Shown piece after piece: positions 54,539 to 64,000 of a DNA stretch of 64,000 nt. Positions within the stretch are counted from its first letter, which is position 1. The number at the start of each line of letters is the position of its first letter. The stretch is from Bog-752 sp963799395 (GTDB taxonomy: Bacteria; Actinomycetota; Thermoleophilia; UBA2241): assembly GCA_963799395.1 (NCBI GenBank), contig CAWCWZ010000045.1:3771-67770 (forward strand). The letters run 5' to 3'. The notes under the pieces were generated by a model. The model saw only the letters and a list, made by a program, of their open reading frames with translations. It was not told the origin of the DNA and did no database searches. A program made the translations under genes and the position numbers.

Positions 54539-55246
54539 ATGTCTGAGATCCTCGAGCTGATTGAGCGGCGACGCTCGCTGCGCGTCCCGTTCGATCCCGA
54601 CCGACCCATCCCGCCCGAGCAACTGGCGACCGTCCTCGAGGCGGCCCGCTGGTCGCCCACGGCTCACAACATGCAGAACTTCGAGATCGTCGTGGTCGAC
54701 GACCCGGGCATCCTGGCCCGGATCACGGCGATCGAGCGGCCGATCTCCGAGACCTTCGTCCGTGAGAACTACGCGCAACTGTCGTTCTCTGAAGACGAGC
54801 TGCGCGCAAAGAAGACCGGCATCATGGGTACGATGTTCCCGCCGTCCTGGCGCAAGCCTGACTTCAGATTGAGCGACGTGACCGAGGAAGAGGCTGCCGC
54901 GATGCGGCGGCCGCTGCCATCTTGCCCCGTGCTCCTGGTCGTCGTCTACGACCGCAGCCGGCGGGCGCCGGCCTCCGAAGGAGACTTCCTCGGTATCATC
55001 AGCCTCGGCTGTGTGATGGAGAACATGTGGCTGGCAGCCGAGTCCATGGGCATCGGCCTGCACATCGTGAGCTCGCTCAGCTCGGGCGACGAGGTAAAGC
55101 AGATCCTCGGCATTCCGCATGACCGTGTCATCGCGTTCTCGTGCCGGCTCGGCTATCCGCTGATCGAACCGCCCGCTAACGTACGGGTGCGTCGCGACGT
55201 CGAGGACTTCGCGCACCGCAATGGGTACGCTCGCGGAGAGCGCTAG
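54539..55246 (+). CDS. Nitroreductase-family flavoprotein
   Basis: 235 residues. The start is LELIERRRSLRVPFDPDRPI, with the flavin segment ARWSPTAHNMQNFEIVVV and the C-terminal VMENMWLAAESMGIGLHIVS. AAGGAG precedes ATG 54539. It resembles the nitroreductase at 50.2 kb only in family features. The gene is followed by a clear hairpin terminator. Confidence 0.88.
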   Translation: MSEILELIERRRSLRVPFDPDRPIPPEQLATVLEAARWSPTAHNMQNFEIVVVDDPGILARITAIERPISETFVRENYAQLSFSEDELRAKKTGIMGTMFPPSWRKPDFRLSDVTEEEAAAMRRPLPSCPVLLVVVYDRSRRAPASEGDFLGIISLGCVMENMWLAAESMGIGLHIVSSLSSGDEVKQILGIPHDRVIAFSCRLGYPLIEPPANVRVRRDVEDFAHRNGYARGER

Positions 55247-55247
55247 C

Positions 55248-55269
55248 GCGTTGCCAGAGTGGGCAACGC
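55248..55269 (+). terminator. Hairpin terminator of the nitroreductase gene
   Basis: GCGTTGCC and GGCAACGC form a perfect 8-bp stem around a 6-base loop, starting 1 bp after the stop codon. There is no U tract. Confidence 0.65.
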
Positions 55270-55276
55270 AAGCCGG

Positions 55277-55326
55277 CCGCCAAAGATCAACCTGGCGCGC
55301 TGTTGCGCCGAAGGCGATCTTGGCGG
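55277..55326. other. Two-stem structured element
   Basis: Outer arms CCGCCAAAGATC (55277-55288) and GATCTTGGCGG (55316-55326) pair with one bulged base. They enclose an inner stem GGCGC/GCGCC (55294-55298 with 55305-55309). It lies between the nitroreductase terminator and the L,D-transpeptidase gene. It may be a second terminator, part of the transpeptidase mRNA leader or a small mobile repeat. Confidence 0.5.
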
Positions 55327-55377
55327 TGCTCCGCGGAGCTCGGGACGGATGGCCATTGCTCGAAGGGTCTTGACGCT

Positions 55378-56206
55378 ATGACTCGACTTCTCGGCAAGAA
55401 GCGTTCTTGACGCGACCGCTGGTCAAAGCCCCTACGGTCGTCTTCGCGCTCGTCGTGCCGGTTGTCTTCGGCATCGTGCTGGTGGGTCTGGGTGCCTGTG
55501 GCTCACGCGCCGGCGATGGCGCGATCGCCAGCCTGCGGTCAGCCCGTCGCCTCGCGCGACCGACGTCTCCAGGTCGCGGCCGACTGCCGCGCCGGCGCCG
55601 CGTTGGCGGGTCGCCCAGGCGCTGGGTCCGGTGGTCGCCTACGCGGCGCCCTCGAGATCAGCTCGCATCAGGGCGCGCTTCAGCAGGCTCAACGTCAACG
55701 GTCGCCGCACGGTGTTTCTGGTGCGCTCGGCTCGCAAGGTCGGCGATACCACCTGGTACTGCGTCTGGCTGCCGATCCGCCCCAACGAGAGCCGCGGCTG
55801 GGTCCGCCAGGACAGTGTGGCGATCCACACCACGACCGCCAGGATCGTCGTCAGCCTGGCACGCCGGCGCCTCTACGTGTACAGGCGCGGGCGACTGCTG
55901 GGCAAGTTCCCGGTGGCCGTGGGAATGTCGGGGCTGTCCACTCCGACGGGCATCTTCTACATCACCGAGAAGCTGCGACCGGCGACCGCCGGTGGCCCGT
56001 ACGGTGTCCTGGCCCTGGGCCTGAGCGCCTTTCAGCCGAAGCTCCCGAGCTGGCCCCAGGGCGGTCCGGTGGCGATCCACGGTACTGATCAGGGTTCGCT
56101 GATCGGTCAGGCCGTCAGCCACGGCTGCGTGCGCATGCGCAACGCCGACGTCCTCAAGGTCAGCGCCTGGGTGCCGATCGGCAGCCCTGTGGCTATCGTC
56201 AAGTAG
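55378..56206 (+). CDS. L,D-transpeptidase (YkuD domain) (frameshifted)
   Basis: About 275 residues. A hydrophobic export segment (TVVFALVVPVVFGIVLVGLG, lipobox-like GAC) and a Pro/Ala linker are followed by a YkuD domain: TTARIVVSLARRRLYVYRRG, MSGLSTPTGIFYI, and the catalytic QAVSHGCVRMRN. It cross-links peptidoglycan through L,D-bonds. Frame changes near 55405 and 55525. The start at ATG 55378 has GAAGGG upstream; TTG 55407 is the alternative. Confidence 0.83.
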
Positions 56207-56251
56207 GAGGCCCGCCGGACCGTCGAGATGGACGGCCTTTGCGCCAGCCGA

Positions 56252-59200
56252 TCAGGCCAGCCGCAGGACAACCACCTGCAGATCGTCGCGCAGCTGGCCG
56301 GCAAACGCGAGAGCGGCGTCGCGTACGCCTTCTGCGACCTGTTGGGCCGAGTGGCCGCGCAGACCCGGCGACGATCTCGAGCAGGCGCCGCTCACCGAGC
56401 AGCTCGCCGTCGCGGCGAGCCTCGGTGACGCCGTCGGTGTAGAGGACCAGGTAGTCCTCGAGGGTGAGCATGGCGTGGGCGTTGGCGTAGGGGCGCTCAA
56501 AGGTGCCCAGCGGTGGGCCGAAGGCGACGTCGAGCGTCCGGCAGGTGAAGGCGCCGAGGTGGACCGGCGCGGGGTGGCCGGCGCTGGCGTAGCTCAGGTG
56601 GCCGGTGTGGGGGTCGAGCACCGCGAGGAAGGCGGTGACGTGGGGCTCGTCGGGATCGAACTTCAAGAGCAGCTCGTTGGCCCTGGCCAGTACGAAGTCC
56701 GGTGAAGGATCGACGGCGCCAGCGCCCGCACGGTGCTGCGCACCGTCTCGGTCAGGCCCGCGGCGCGCACACCCTTGCCGGCCACATCTCCGATCAGGAC
56801 GACGACGTGCGTGTCGTCGACCACGAAGACATCGCTGAAGTCGCCGCCGACGAGCTCGGGTTCGAAGGCCGTCTTGGTGACCATGCCCAGCTCGAGGCCG
56901 GCAACCTGGGCAGCTCGTGGAGGAAGTTCTCTTGCAGGACGGTGGCGATGCGCTGCTGCTCTTCGTAAAGGCGGGCGTTCGCCAGCGCGGTCGAGATCGA
57001 GGCGGCAAGCTTGCCGGCGAACTCCACGATCGCCGGCGGAAAGGCGACGGCCGCCTCGTGATGATTGAAGAAGATGACGCCGAGCACCTCTTCCCTCACG
57101 ATGAGCGGCAGGCAGAGCACGGAGCGCACGCCGAAGCGACGCTGGACCTCGGGGATGCAACGCGGGTCGGTGTCGCAGTTGTCGATGGCGATCGGTCGAC
57201 GCTGCTCGACGGCGGCGATCATGAACGGTGCCTCGTCGGAGCGCACGCTTTCGTGGATCACTCCCGGGACCTCGGGGTAGCCGTACTCGGCGACCCAGTC
57301 GTCGCCGTGGCGCAGGGCGACCATAGCGCTGTCGGCCCCCACGGCGGCGACCGCCTGTTCGACGACGGTCTGCATGATCTCCTGGGTGTCGAGTGTGGAG
57401 TTGATCAGAGCGTTCATCTCGTTGAGGACCTGTGCCAGGCTGGCGGTCTCGGCCTCACGCTCGTAGAGCTGAGCGTTCTCGAGTGCCCCCGACAACGAGG
57501 CGGCGAGCTTGGTGACGAACTCGATCTCCTGTGCGGAGAAAGCGTGCGCCGCAGTGTGGTAGTTGAAGTATGCAACGGCGATCGGGCTGCCCCCGCACCA
57601 CGAGTGGCGCGCAGATTACCGATTTGATGCTCCACGCGTCCATCAGCTCCACTACGACGCGCGGGTCGTCGTGGGTGTCTGAGATGGCAAGCGTCTTACC
57701 GGTGCGCATGGCCTCGATGCCATGAGTGTCGTCTGCGTCAGGGATGAGGATGCCGAGCTTGTCCGGCGGGTAGTTGTGGATGTAGGCGACGCGGAACCGT
57801 CGGGCCTCGTCTTCGTGCACGCTGACCCCTGCGGTCTCGGCAGCGATCACCGCGGCCCCCTCATGCAGCGCCGTCTGCATGACCTCAGTGAAGTCGAGTG
57901 AGCCGTGGATCGCCCGGTCGACTGCGGCGAGCGCGGCGTTCAACTTCGCCGCCTCCCGTTCGCGCTCGAAGAGCCGTGCGTTCTCCAAGCCCGTTGCCGA
58001 TTCGGCCGCGACAGCATCGAGAAACGAAAGCTCCTCGGCCGCAAAGCGTCGCGGGTCCGCCCAGGCGACGTAGAACGTGCCGATGGCCCGTCCGCTGACG
58101 ACCAAGGGAAACAGGATATAGGCGCGCACTCCGGCGTCTTCAGCATTCTGTCTGCTGGCGACGCTGATCTGGCCAGCGCTGAGGTCTTCGCCGATCCTTG
58201 GCTGCAACGACCGAAAACAGAGCGCCGTCTCAGTGTCTGCGTTCACCGGCATCGCCCCGAGACGCTCGAGCATCGCCTCCGGGTCGACGCTTGCGGCAGA
58301 CTCAAGAAGCGTGCTGTCCTCGTTTGCCAGGCGTAGCTGGACCTGTCGTGCGCCGAGCAGACGGTGTACCGCGTGCACGATAGCCGATGCCACAGTCTGC
58401 CGGTCAAGAGACGAAGCAGCGGCATCGGCGACTTCTGTGAGGACAGCCAGGCGAGCGGTGCGCTCGGCCTCGCTTCGGCGCGCGACCAGCTCCGCCTCTT
58501 GGAGGCGCGCGTTCTCGATGGCGGTGCCGGCCTGCGCCGCCATGGACTCGACCAGCTCGACCTCTCGGGAGCTGAACGGTCGTGCCTCACCCGGCTGGTC
58601 GACCGTGATGAGTCCGATCAGGCGCTCGCGGTAGACGATGGGCACGACGAGCATGAGCAGGAAAGCATGCTCGTCGACGTACTGCTTCTGCGGCTCGGGC
58701 AGACCGGTCGTGGCGTAGTCGATGATGACCGTCTGCATCGTTTGGATGACTTCCTTGGCTCCGTCCGAGATGCCGTCGAAGGCGAAGCGCTGCTTCGGGG
58801 TGACCTGCGAACCGATTGAGACCGCGATCTCGACCTCCCGGCGCTGCTCGTCCCAGAGCTCGAGCAGGAATGCGCGAGTGATCGGTAGATCGCAGCCAGC
58901 CGATTCCGAGAGCTGAGAGCATCCCGTCGAGGTCGTCCTCCAGGACGTCAAAGTCGTGGCGGCCTCGAGTAGGAGATTGGCGGACCGCAGCTCTTGTCTC
59001 GCGGCACGCTCCGCTTCGGCCTCGGCCTCGAACAGACGGGCGTTCTCGAGCGCCTGGCCGACGGTCGTCCCAGGCGGCGGGCGAAATCGACCTCGGCCGG
59101 TTCGAAGTGGCGGTCGCCACGGCGCTCCAACAAGAGCAACACTCCGAGGATCTCCTGACGGGCGGCCAGGGGCACGGCCATGAGTGAGCGGATGCCACGG

Positions 59201-60811
59201 CGGACGGCAAAGGGCCCTACCGTCTCGTGGCGGCGTGCATCGTCGAGCACCAGCACTTCGCCCGAGGCCGCCACCAGCCGAGCAATCACCGACTCGTTCG
59301 TCAAGGGCTGACCGAGGTCATCGTCGGCCAGACCTTCGCCGTAGCGCATCGGCCGCGCGGCGCCCTCGCGCAGCTCGATCGCCGCGCCATCGATGTTCAG
59401 GGCGTGAGCCGCCTCGGCCAACGTGTGGCTGATGATCTCGTCGGGCTCGAGCGTTGAGTGCAGCAGCCCGGCGATGGCATTCAGGCCGGCTCGCAGCTCG
59501 CTCTCGCGGACGACGGTCTCGCGCTGGGCAAGGAGCTCTTCATTTTGGACCTGCAGCTCCTCTCCTTGGACCTGCAGCTCCTCGCCTTGCGTCTGCAACT
59601 CCTCGCTCTGGGCCTGCAACTCCTCGCTTTGGGTCTGAAGGTCGGCGACCAGTCGTTCGCGTTCGTCCTCGGCCCGGCCGCGCTCGGTGATGTCGCGGTT
59701 GGACTCCAGGACCCGCTCGACGCCATCTGCGCCTCGCACGAGCTGGTGACGCGTCAGGACCACCACCTGGCGGCCGTCCTTGGCGCGGTGGACCACTTCG
59801 CCTTCCCAGGACCCGTGCTTGTGTAGTGCGGCCTCGGTATCCGGCCCACGGTTGAGGGTGGCTGGTCTGAGCAGCTCGTGGGTGACGCGCCCGAGCGCCT
59901 CGTCTGCGCCGTAGTCGTAGAGCGCCTCGGCGCGCGGTTCCAGGCTCTTCGATGGCCGCTTCCAGGCGCCAGACGATGATCGGCTCATCGGACAGGTCGA
60001 GCAGTTCGGCCTGGTGCTCGAGCTCTTGGTCGGCCCGCTTGCGCTCGGTGATGTCTTGGACGGTGCCGACGAGGCTCGTCGCGTGCCGTTGGTCGCCCTC
60101 GCCCTCGAAGCGGCGACGCCGTGCGCCTCGACCCAGCGCAGTGAGCCGTCCGCGCGATAGATGCGATACTCGGCGGCGTACGGCTTGGGGTCGGCCGGAT
60201 CGAGGGCGGCCTCGACCGTGCCCACACGCCGGGCAGGTCGTCGGGGTGCAGGCGTTCGAGGATCTCGTCGTTCGGTCGCTCACTGCCTGTCACGTCGAAG
60301 ATCGTCCGGTAGCCCTCGTCGTACCAGGAGACGTTGGTCAGTGGATCGTAGTGCCACCACCCAGCTTGGCGGCATCGAGGGCGAGCTGACGCTGCGCGAC
60401 GGCCTCCGCAAGCTCGGCGCGGCTTTGCTGCAGCGCCTGCTCGACCCGTTTGCGCCCGCTGATGTCATTGAAGTATGCGCTGAGGCCGCTGATCGTCGGA
60501 TAGACACGCACCTCGCTCCAGGTGTCGGTGAAGATCGAGCGGTGGTCGCTCACGGAGGGTCTGCCCAGCTCCATCGCCTGGCGAAAGAACTCCCGCAGCG
60601 GTGCGTCTCGCAGCTCCGGAAACACCGCCCACGGCGTGCGGCCGAGCAGGTCCTCAAGAGACTTGCCCGTGAGGTGTAGTGCCGCCCGATTGGCGTGCAC
60701 GTAGCGGTACTCCCAGTCCAGGGCGATGAAGCCCTCTTCGATCTCTTCGAGCAGGGCGCGGGCTGCGCGCCGCCACGGTGATCGAGGTTCTCCCCCGGCC
60801 GTGCGAGTCAC
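56252..60811 (-). CDS. Multi-sensor SpoIIE-type phosphatase: PAS x3, heptad linker, GAF x5, PP2C (frameshifted)
   Basis: Reading on the minus strand from GTG 60811, a continuous set of domains spans ~1,520 residues: PAS (1-115), PAS (130-255; DGSLRWVEAHGVAA), PAS (265-375), a heptad linker (375-430; EELQ repeats), GAF 1-5 (about 435-1290), and a SpoIIE phosphatase (1295-1520). The metal-binding motifs GGDFSDVF, IGDVAGKG, VLYTDGVTEAR and a final DDL are present. There is no transmembrane helix. At least eight frame changes occur, e.g. near 60360, 60110, 59960, 59070, 58935, 57610, 56900, 56700 and 56370; because no start or stop fits between domains I treat it as one gene. It should dephosphorylate a STAS antagonist. 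GTG 60811 overlaps the stop of the ATPase gene upstream. Confidence 0.72.
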
Positions 60812-61270
60812 TGAGATCGCTTTCCAGGCGGGGCGGGCTCACAGCGCGGCCACCCCGGCGCGCCATGTGCACTTCGAGGCCGCCGTCCAGGCGCAGCTCG
60901 AGGGAGTCCATGAGGGAGGCGATGACGAACAGCCCACGGCCGTGGTCGGAAGTGGGGTCCGGCGCGACTCCAGGGTCGAAGCTCGCCACGTCGAAGCCGC
61001 GACCGTGGTCTTTGACCGTGGCGATCAGCTTCGCGTGCGTGAAGTGCAGGGCGATCTCGATGTCGTCGGGCGAGCCGCCGTGACGGATGGCGTTGGTGCA
61101 GGCCTCCTCGACGCACACGACGATGTCGTCGACCACGTCGCGATCGGTGCAGTACTGACGTAGGTAGTCGCGCAGCCGTTCGCGAGCGCGCGCAGATGGG
61201 AAGGCTCGGGGGGGACCCGAAAGTGCAGGCGCGGTGGCGCGGATTGGGACGCTACGCTTTTACCCGACAA
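60808..61270 (-). CDS. Anti-sigma regulatory ATPase (RsbW/SpoIIAB type) (frameshifted)
   Basis: About 154 residues from TTG 61270, which has GGGGAG just upstream. N-box VCVEEACTNAIRHGG, G1 VKDHGRGFDV and G2 DHGRGLFVIASLMDSLELRL are intact. A break near 61180 precedes the N-box, and another near 60830 would bring the frame to a TGA at 60810-60808 that overlaps the phosphatase start (GTGA). It is the switch kinase expected beside a SpoIIE phosphatase and a STAS antagonist. Confidence 0.82.
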
Positions 61271-61504
61271 CTGACTCCCCAGCTGACGTCGGCCACAGAG
61301 AGGAAGGTAAGGTAGCCCATTCTATGCCGGGATTGCAGCGATTATCGACCGTTCGCCGAGACGCGCCCATCGGGGCGACGTTGTCTTGTTCGGCAACGCC
61401 GGTTTGACGCCGACCGTGTTGTCGGCAGAGACTGGCCACGGTCACCGCGTCCGGCCCAGACCGGAGCGTCGTCGGGAAACGTCTGGCACGCCACGAGGTA
61501 GCAG

Positions 61505-61854
61505 GTGGAAGACAGTCCACAGTTTCACGTAGAGCTCCAAAGACCCACGGACGGTCTCGCTCTGGTGACGCTCGCCGGCGAGGTCGATCCTACACGGCGC
61601 CAGGTTCCGCGACGTCCTCCTGCAGGGCATCGACGAGGGCACCCGTCGGGTCGTCGTCGACCTCTCGGCGGTCACCTTCATCGATTCCACCGTGCTCGGC
61701 GTCTGGTCCACGGCGCCGAGACTTCGCTCCGGACGGCGCGCCTTGCACCTGGTCTGTCGGCCCGCGGCGTCGACACATCCTCGGATCGCAGGTCTTGCGG
61801 GGTCTTCGCCATGCATCCGACCCTCGACGAGCGCTGGCGGCGGTCGCGAACTAG
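61505..61854 (+). CDS. STAS anti-sigma factor antagonist (frameshifted)
   Basis: About 116 residues, divergent from the ATPase gene. The start DGLALVTLAGEVD and, in a second frame, RFRDVLLQGIDEGTRRVVVD and SAVTFIDSTVLG give a normal STAS core. The loop D-S-T keeps the Ser that anti-sigma kinases phosphorylate. Breaks near 61590, 61710 and 61800-61830; the likely stop is TAG 61852-61854. It is the probable substrate of the neighbouring kinase and phosphatases. Confidence 0.75.
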
Positions 61855-62031
61855 CGTGGCCGGCTTGGCGCCGGTGTACAAGAACCACCGTCGACCCCGA
61901 ATCGCCGTCGACAGCCGAAGCGGCAGGCCTCCAGAGAACTTCCCGCCGGCCTGAACGGTTCCCAGCCGTTAGCGCGCTCCCTTCCGTGGGAATCAGCGCG
62001 ACACAAGCCGTCACGCAGAGAGGGCGGTCCG

Positions 62032-62399
62032 ATGGTAGAGGCAGGGGTCATGGGCAGGCAGACTTGGCAGGGGCTCAGAGAGCGCGTCCGCACCTTCTGG
62101 AAGCCGGCAAGCGGGGACGAAGCGCTGGGACGTCTCTGGGGTGTCGAGTCTTGTGAGCGCTGCGGTCACACCATTGTGCTCGGCGAGCGGCTCGTGCGCC
62201 GGGCAGCCGGCGGTCGCAGCAGCTGTGTGCCCCGAGTGCCTCGAACCGGCTCCGGCCACCCCCACCTGGACCGCTGCTCCGGTCCGCCTGGCCCATACCG
62301 GTGGCGCTCACCGACTCGCGCATCGAGGAGTCGCGGGCAGCCTGGGGGGACCAGGTAAGCGCAGTTGTTCCGTTGGCGGTGTTGGCCGGCCCCGGCTGA
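62032..62399 (+). CDS. Small zinc-ribbon protein (frameshifted)
   Basis: About 120 residues. CERCGHTIVLGERLVRRAAG and, in the next frame, LCPECLEPAP give a two-CxxC zinc ribbon. The end can be read as LTDSRIEESRAAWGDQVSAV before a TGA at 62397-62399. Breaks near 62220 and 62300. The ribbon resembles the N-terminus of the 14.7-15.9 kb protein (CSACGRTLL; CSLC). Function unknown; the position between switch genes hints at a shared pathway. Start ATG 62032, or ATG 62050. Confidence 0.55.
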
Positions 62400-62506
62400 T
62401 GAGGGCCCCGGCATGCCGACGAGTCGGCCTGACCAGCGGTCCGAGGAAGTGCGAGTTCCTGTGGCAACGAAAGCCGGCGTCCCGCCTCTGCCCGCCCCCA
62501 AAAGAG

Positions 62507-64000
62507 TCAAGCCAGCCGCTTGACCATGCGGCCCTCGGTGCCGCCGTTGCGGTGCACGGCGAACTCGTCGATGAGAGAGGCCATGAGGTAGAGGCCGCGT
62601 CCCTTGGGTCGGTGCAGCGCCGGCTTACCGTGGGGCTCATGGGAATCGATGTCGAGTCCGCAGCCCCAATCGGCGACGACGACGGAGAGTCTGGCCCTCT
62701 CGAGGTGCAGCGCGACGTCGATGGCGTGGGCGCTGCGGGCGTGCTCGTCCTTCAATCTGCCGGAGAAGCCGACAGCGGCATCGCGCACGCCTTCCGCCAG
62801 TTCCTCCATGCTGCGACCACGTAACGCGGACACCGTCCCCACCAGTCGTTCGTAACCGAACAACTCGCGCCCGCGCCGCGCTTCGGTGACTCCATCGGTG
62901 TAGAGCACGAGAGCGTCATCAGGCGTGAGCCGCAGTCGAGTGTCCAGGTAGTCCTCGTCGAATGAGCCTAGGGGGACGCCAAACGACAGCTCGAGCAGGT
63001 GACAGGACGAGGGGCTGAGATGAACCGGCGGGGGGTGAGCAGCGCTGGCGAAGGTGGTGCGCCCGGACAGCGTGTCGAGGCTGACCAGGAAGGCGGTTAC
63101 GAGCTCCTCCCCGACATCCCGTCGCAAGAGGAGTTGGTTGGTCATTCTCAAGATGGACGCCGGCGAGGAGTCGACCGCTGCAAAGGCTCGCACGGTGCTC
63201 CGTACCGTCTCGGTCAGCCCGGCGGCGCGAATGCCCTTACCGGCCACATCGCCGATGAGGATGGCGACGTGCCAGTCGTCGAGCAGGAACACGTCGCTGA
63301 AGTCGCCCCCCATGGAGTCCCGGCTCGTAGGCAGTCTTGCCGACCACGCTCAGCTCGAGACCCTGCACCTCGGGGCAGGGGATGAATGAGGTTCTCCTGC
63401 AGCGTCACGGCGATACGACGCTGCTGCTCGAAGAGCCGCGCCGCTGAGCGCCTGTGAGCTGGCGCCCGCGACGCTTTCGGCGAAGGCGATCTCCGATTTG
63501 GAGAAGTGGTGCGGCCCCCGGTTGTAGTGGAAGAAGAGGCCGCCGAGGAACTCACCGCGCACCACCATCGGGGCCATCATCACCGCCCGCATGCCCCAGG
63601 TCCTCTGCAACTCAGGATCGACCCCTTCATCGTCCCGGCAGTCGTCGACCGCCACGGGCCGCCCGGCCCGCAGGGCGAGGGCGGCGAACGGCGTCTGCTC
63701 GATCGGAATGCTCTTGTGCCCGAACCCGGAAGGTATCTGCCAGAGGTACGCCGGCTTCCAGTCCCGGTCTTTGAGCAGGGCGATGTAGGACGAGTCGGCA
63801 CCTATCGCCACACCGGCCAAGGCGACCACCTTCGTCATGATCTCCTGCCGATCGCCGACGGAGGTGATGGCTGCGACAACAGAGGCCATCACCTTGCCAA
63901 GCTGCTCGCGCCGCGCCAGCTCGACACGGAGACGGGCGTTCTCGAGAGCGAGCGCCGGGCCACCGACCACCTTGCGCTCGACGCCCAGCGTCTCATCGTC
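62507..64000 (-). CDS. GAF-SpoIIE phosphatase with ATPase-like tail (partial, frameshifted)
   Basis: The 5' end lies beyond the window. A GAF domain (about 63950-63450; MTKVVALAGVAIGADSSYIA) precedes a SpoIIE phosphatase (HGGDFSDVFLLDD, IGDVAGKGIRAAG, VLYTDGVTEARRG), and a C-terminal stretch has GHKL ATPase motifs G1 (ADWGCGLDID) and G2 (KGRGLYLMASLIDEFAVHR). The N-box helix that should begin that ATPase domain is missing, although the frame is open. Breaks near 63445 and 63310-63390. SpoIIE-ATPase fusions occur in streptomycetes and relatives; this one may be defective. Confidence 0.75.

Overview
The window is a GC-rich bacterial chromosome segment. GTG and TTG starts, four-base stop/start overlaps (ATGA, GTGA), the rpmH/rnpA/yidD/yidC/jag cluster and the lipoprotein, SpoIIE, STAS and Ycf48-like genes fit an uncultured actinobacterium, probably outside the classical Actinomycetes. 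That placement is an inference from gene content. No plasmid, prophage or CRISPR signature is visible. Many genes, including conserved housekeeping ones (rlmN, yidD, jag), are broken by single-base frameshifts whose flanking frames still encode conserved protein. I read these mainly as indel errors in the assembly, so broken genes are given as one CDS with the frameshift noted.

Layout. 0-5.4 kb: trimethylamine methyltransferase-like mttB, ychF and a PAP2 phosphatase on the minus strand, diverging from an ACT-domain/PFL (UPF0210) pair. 5.4-11 kb: an anchored hypothetical protein, rlmN, a BON lipoprotein, galT and a coupled PAS-GGDEF/DUF4388 pair. 11-13.5 kb: rpmH-rnpA-yidD-yidC-jag from a near-consensus promoter, without dnaA, parAB or rsmG beside it. 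13.6-21.4 kb: a lipoprotein, a zinc-ribbon protein, two DUF2007 proteins, nfo, two hydrolases and lgt. 21.4-25.6 kb: a Zur-controlled metal ABC operon with a good promoter and operator.

25.8-33.9 kb: a catabolic cluster with an amidinohydrolase, a C-N hydrolase, an NCS1 permease, an ornithine/putrescine-type carbamoyltransferase, a PucR regulator, a carbamate-kinase remnant and an iron alcohol dehydrogenase. It suggests uptake of a guanidino or ureide nitrogen compound with ATP recovery through carbamoyl phosphate. An IS982-type insertion sequence and a tRNA-Glu follow. 35-44.3 kb: a C1 aminopeptidase, a PBP4-type carboxypeptidase, an anti-sigma ATPase, a PLD protein, a double GNAT, a three-repeat secreted protein and ChrA.

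44.5-64 kb holds the most unusual content. There is a STAS protein, a secreted G1-family peptidase, a secreted Ycf48-like propeller protein sharing C-terminal modules with that peptidase, and an ECF sigma / membrane protein / second Ycf48-like propeller set. The right end is a partner-switching island: a ~1,520-residue PAS-PAS-PAS / heptad-linker / five-GAF / SpoIIE phosphatase coupled to an anti-sigma ATPase, a divergent STAS antagonist, a small zinc-ribbon protein, and a second GAF-SpoIIE protein with an odd ATPase-like tail that runs off the window.
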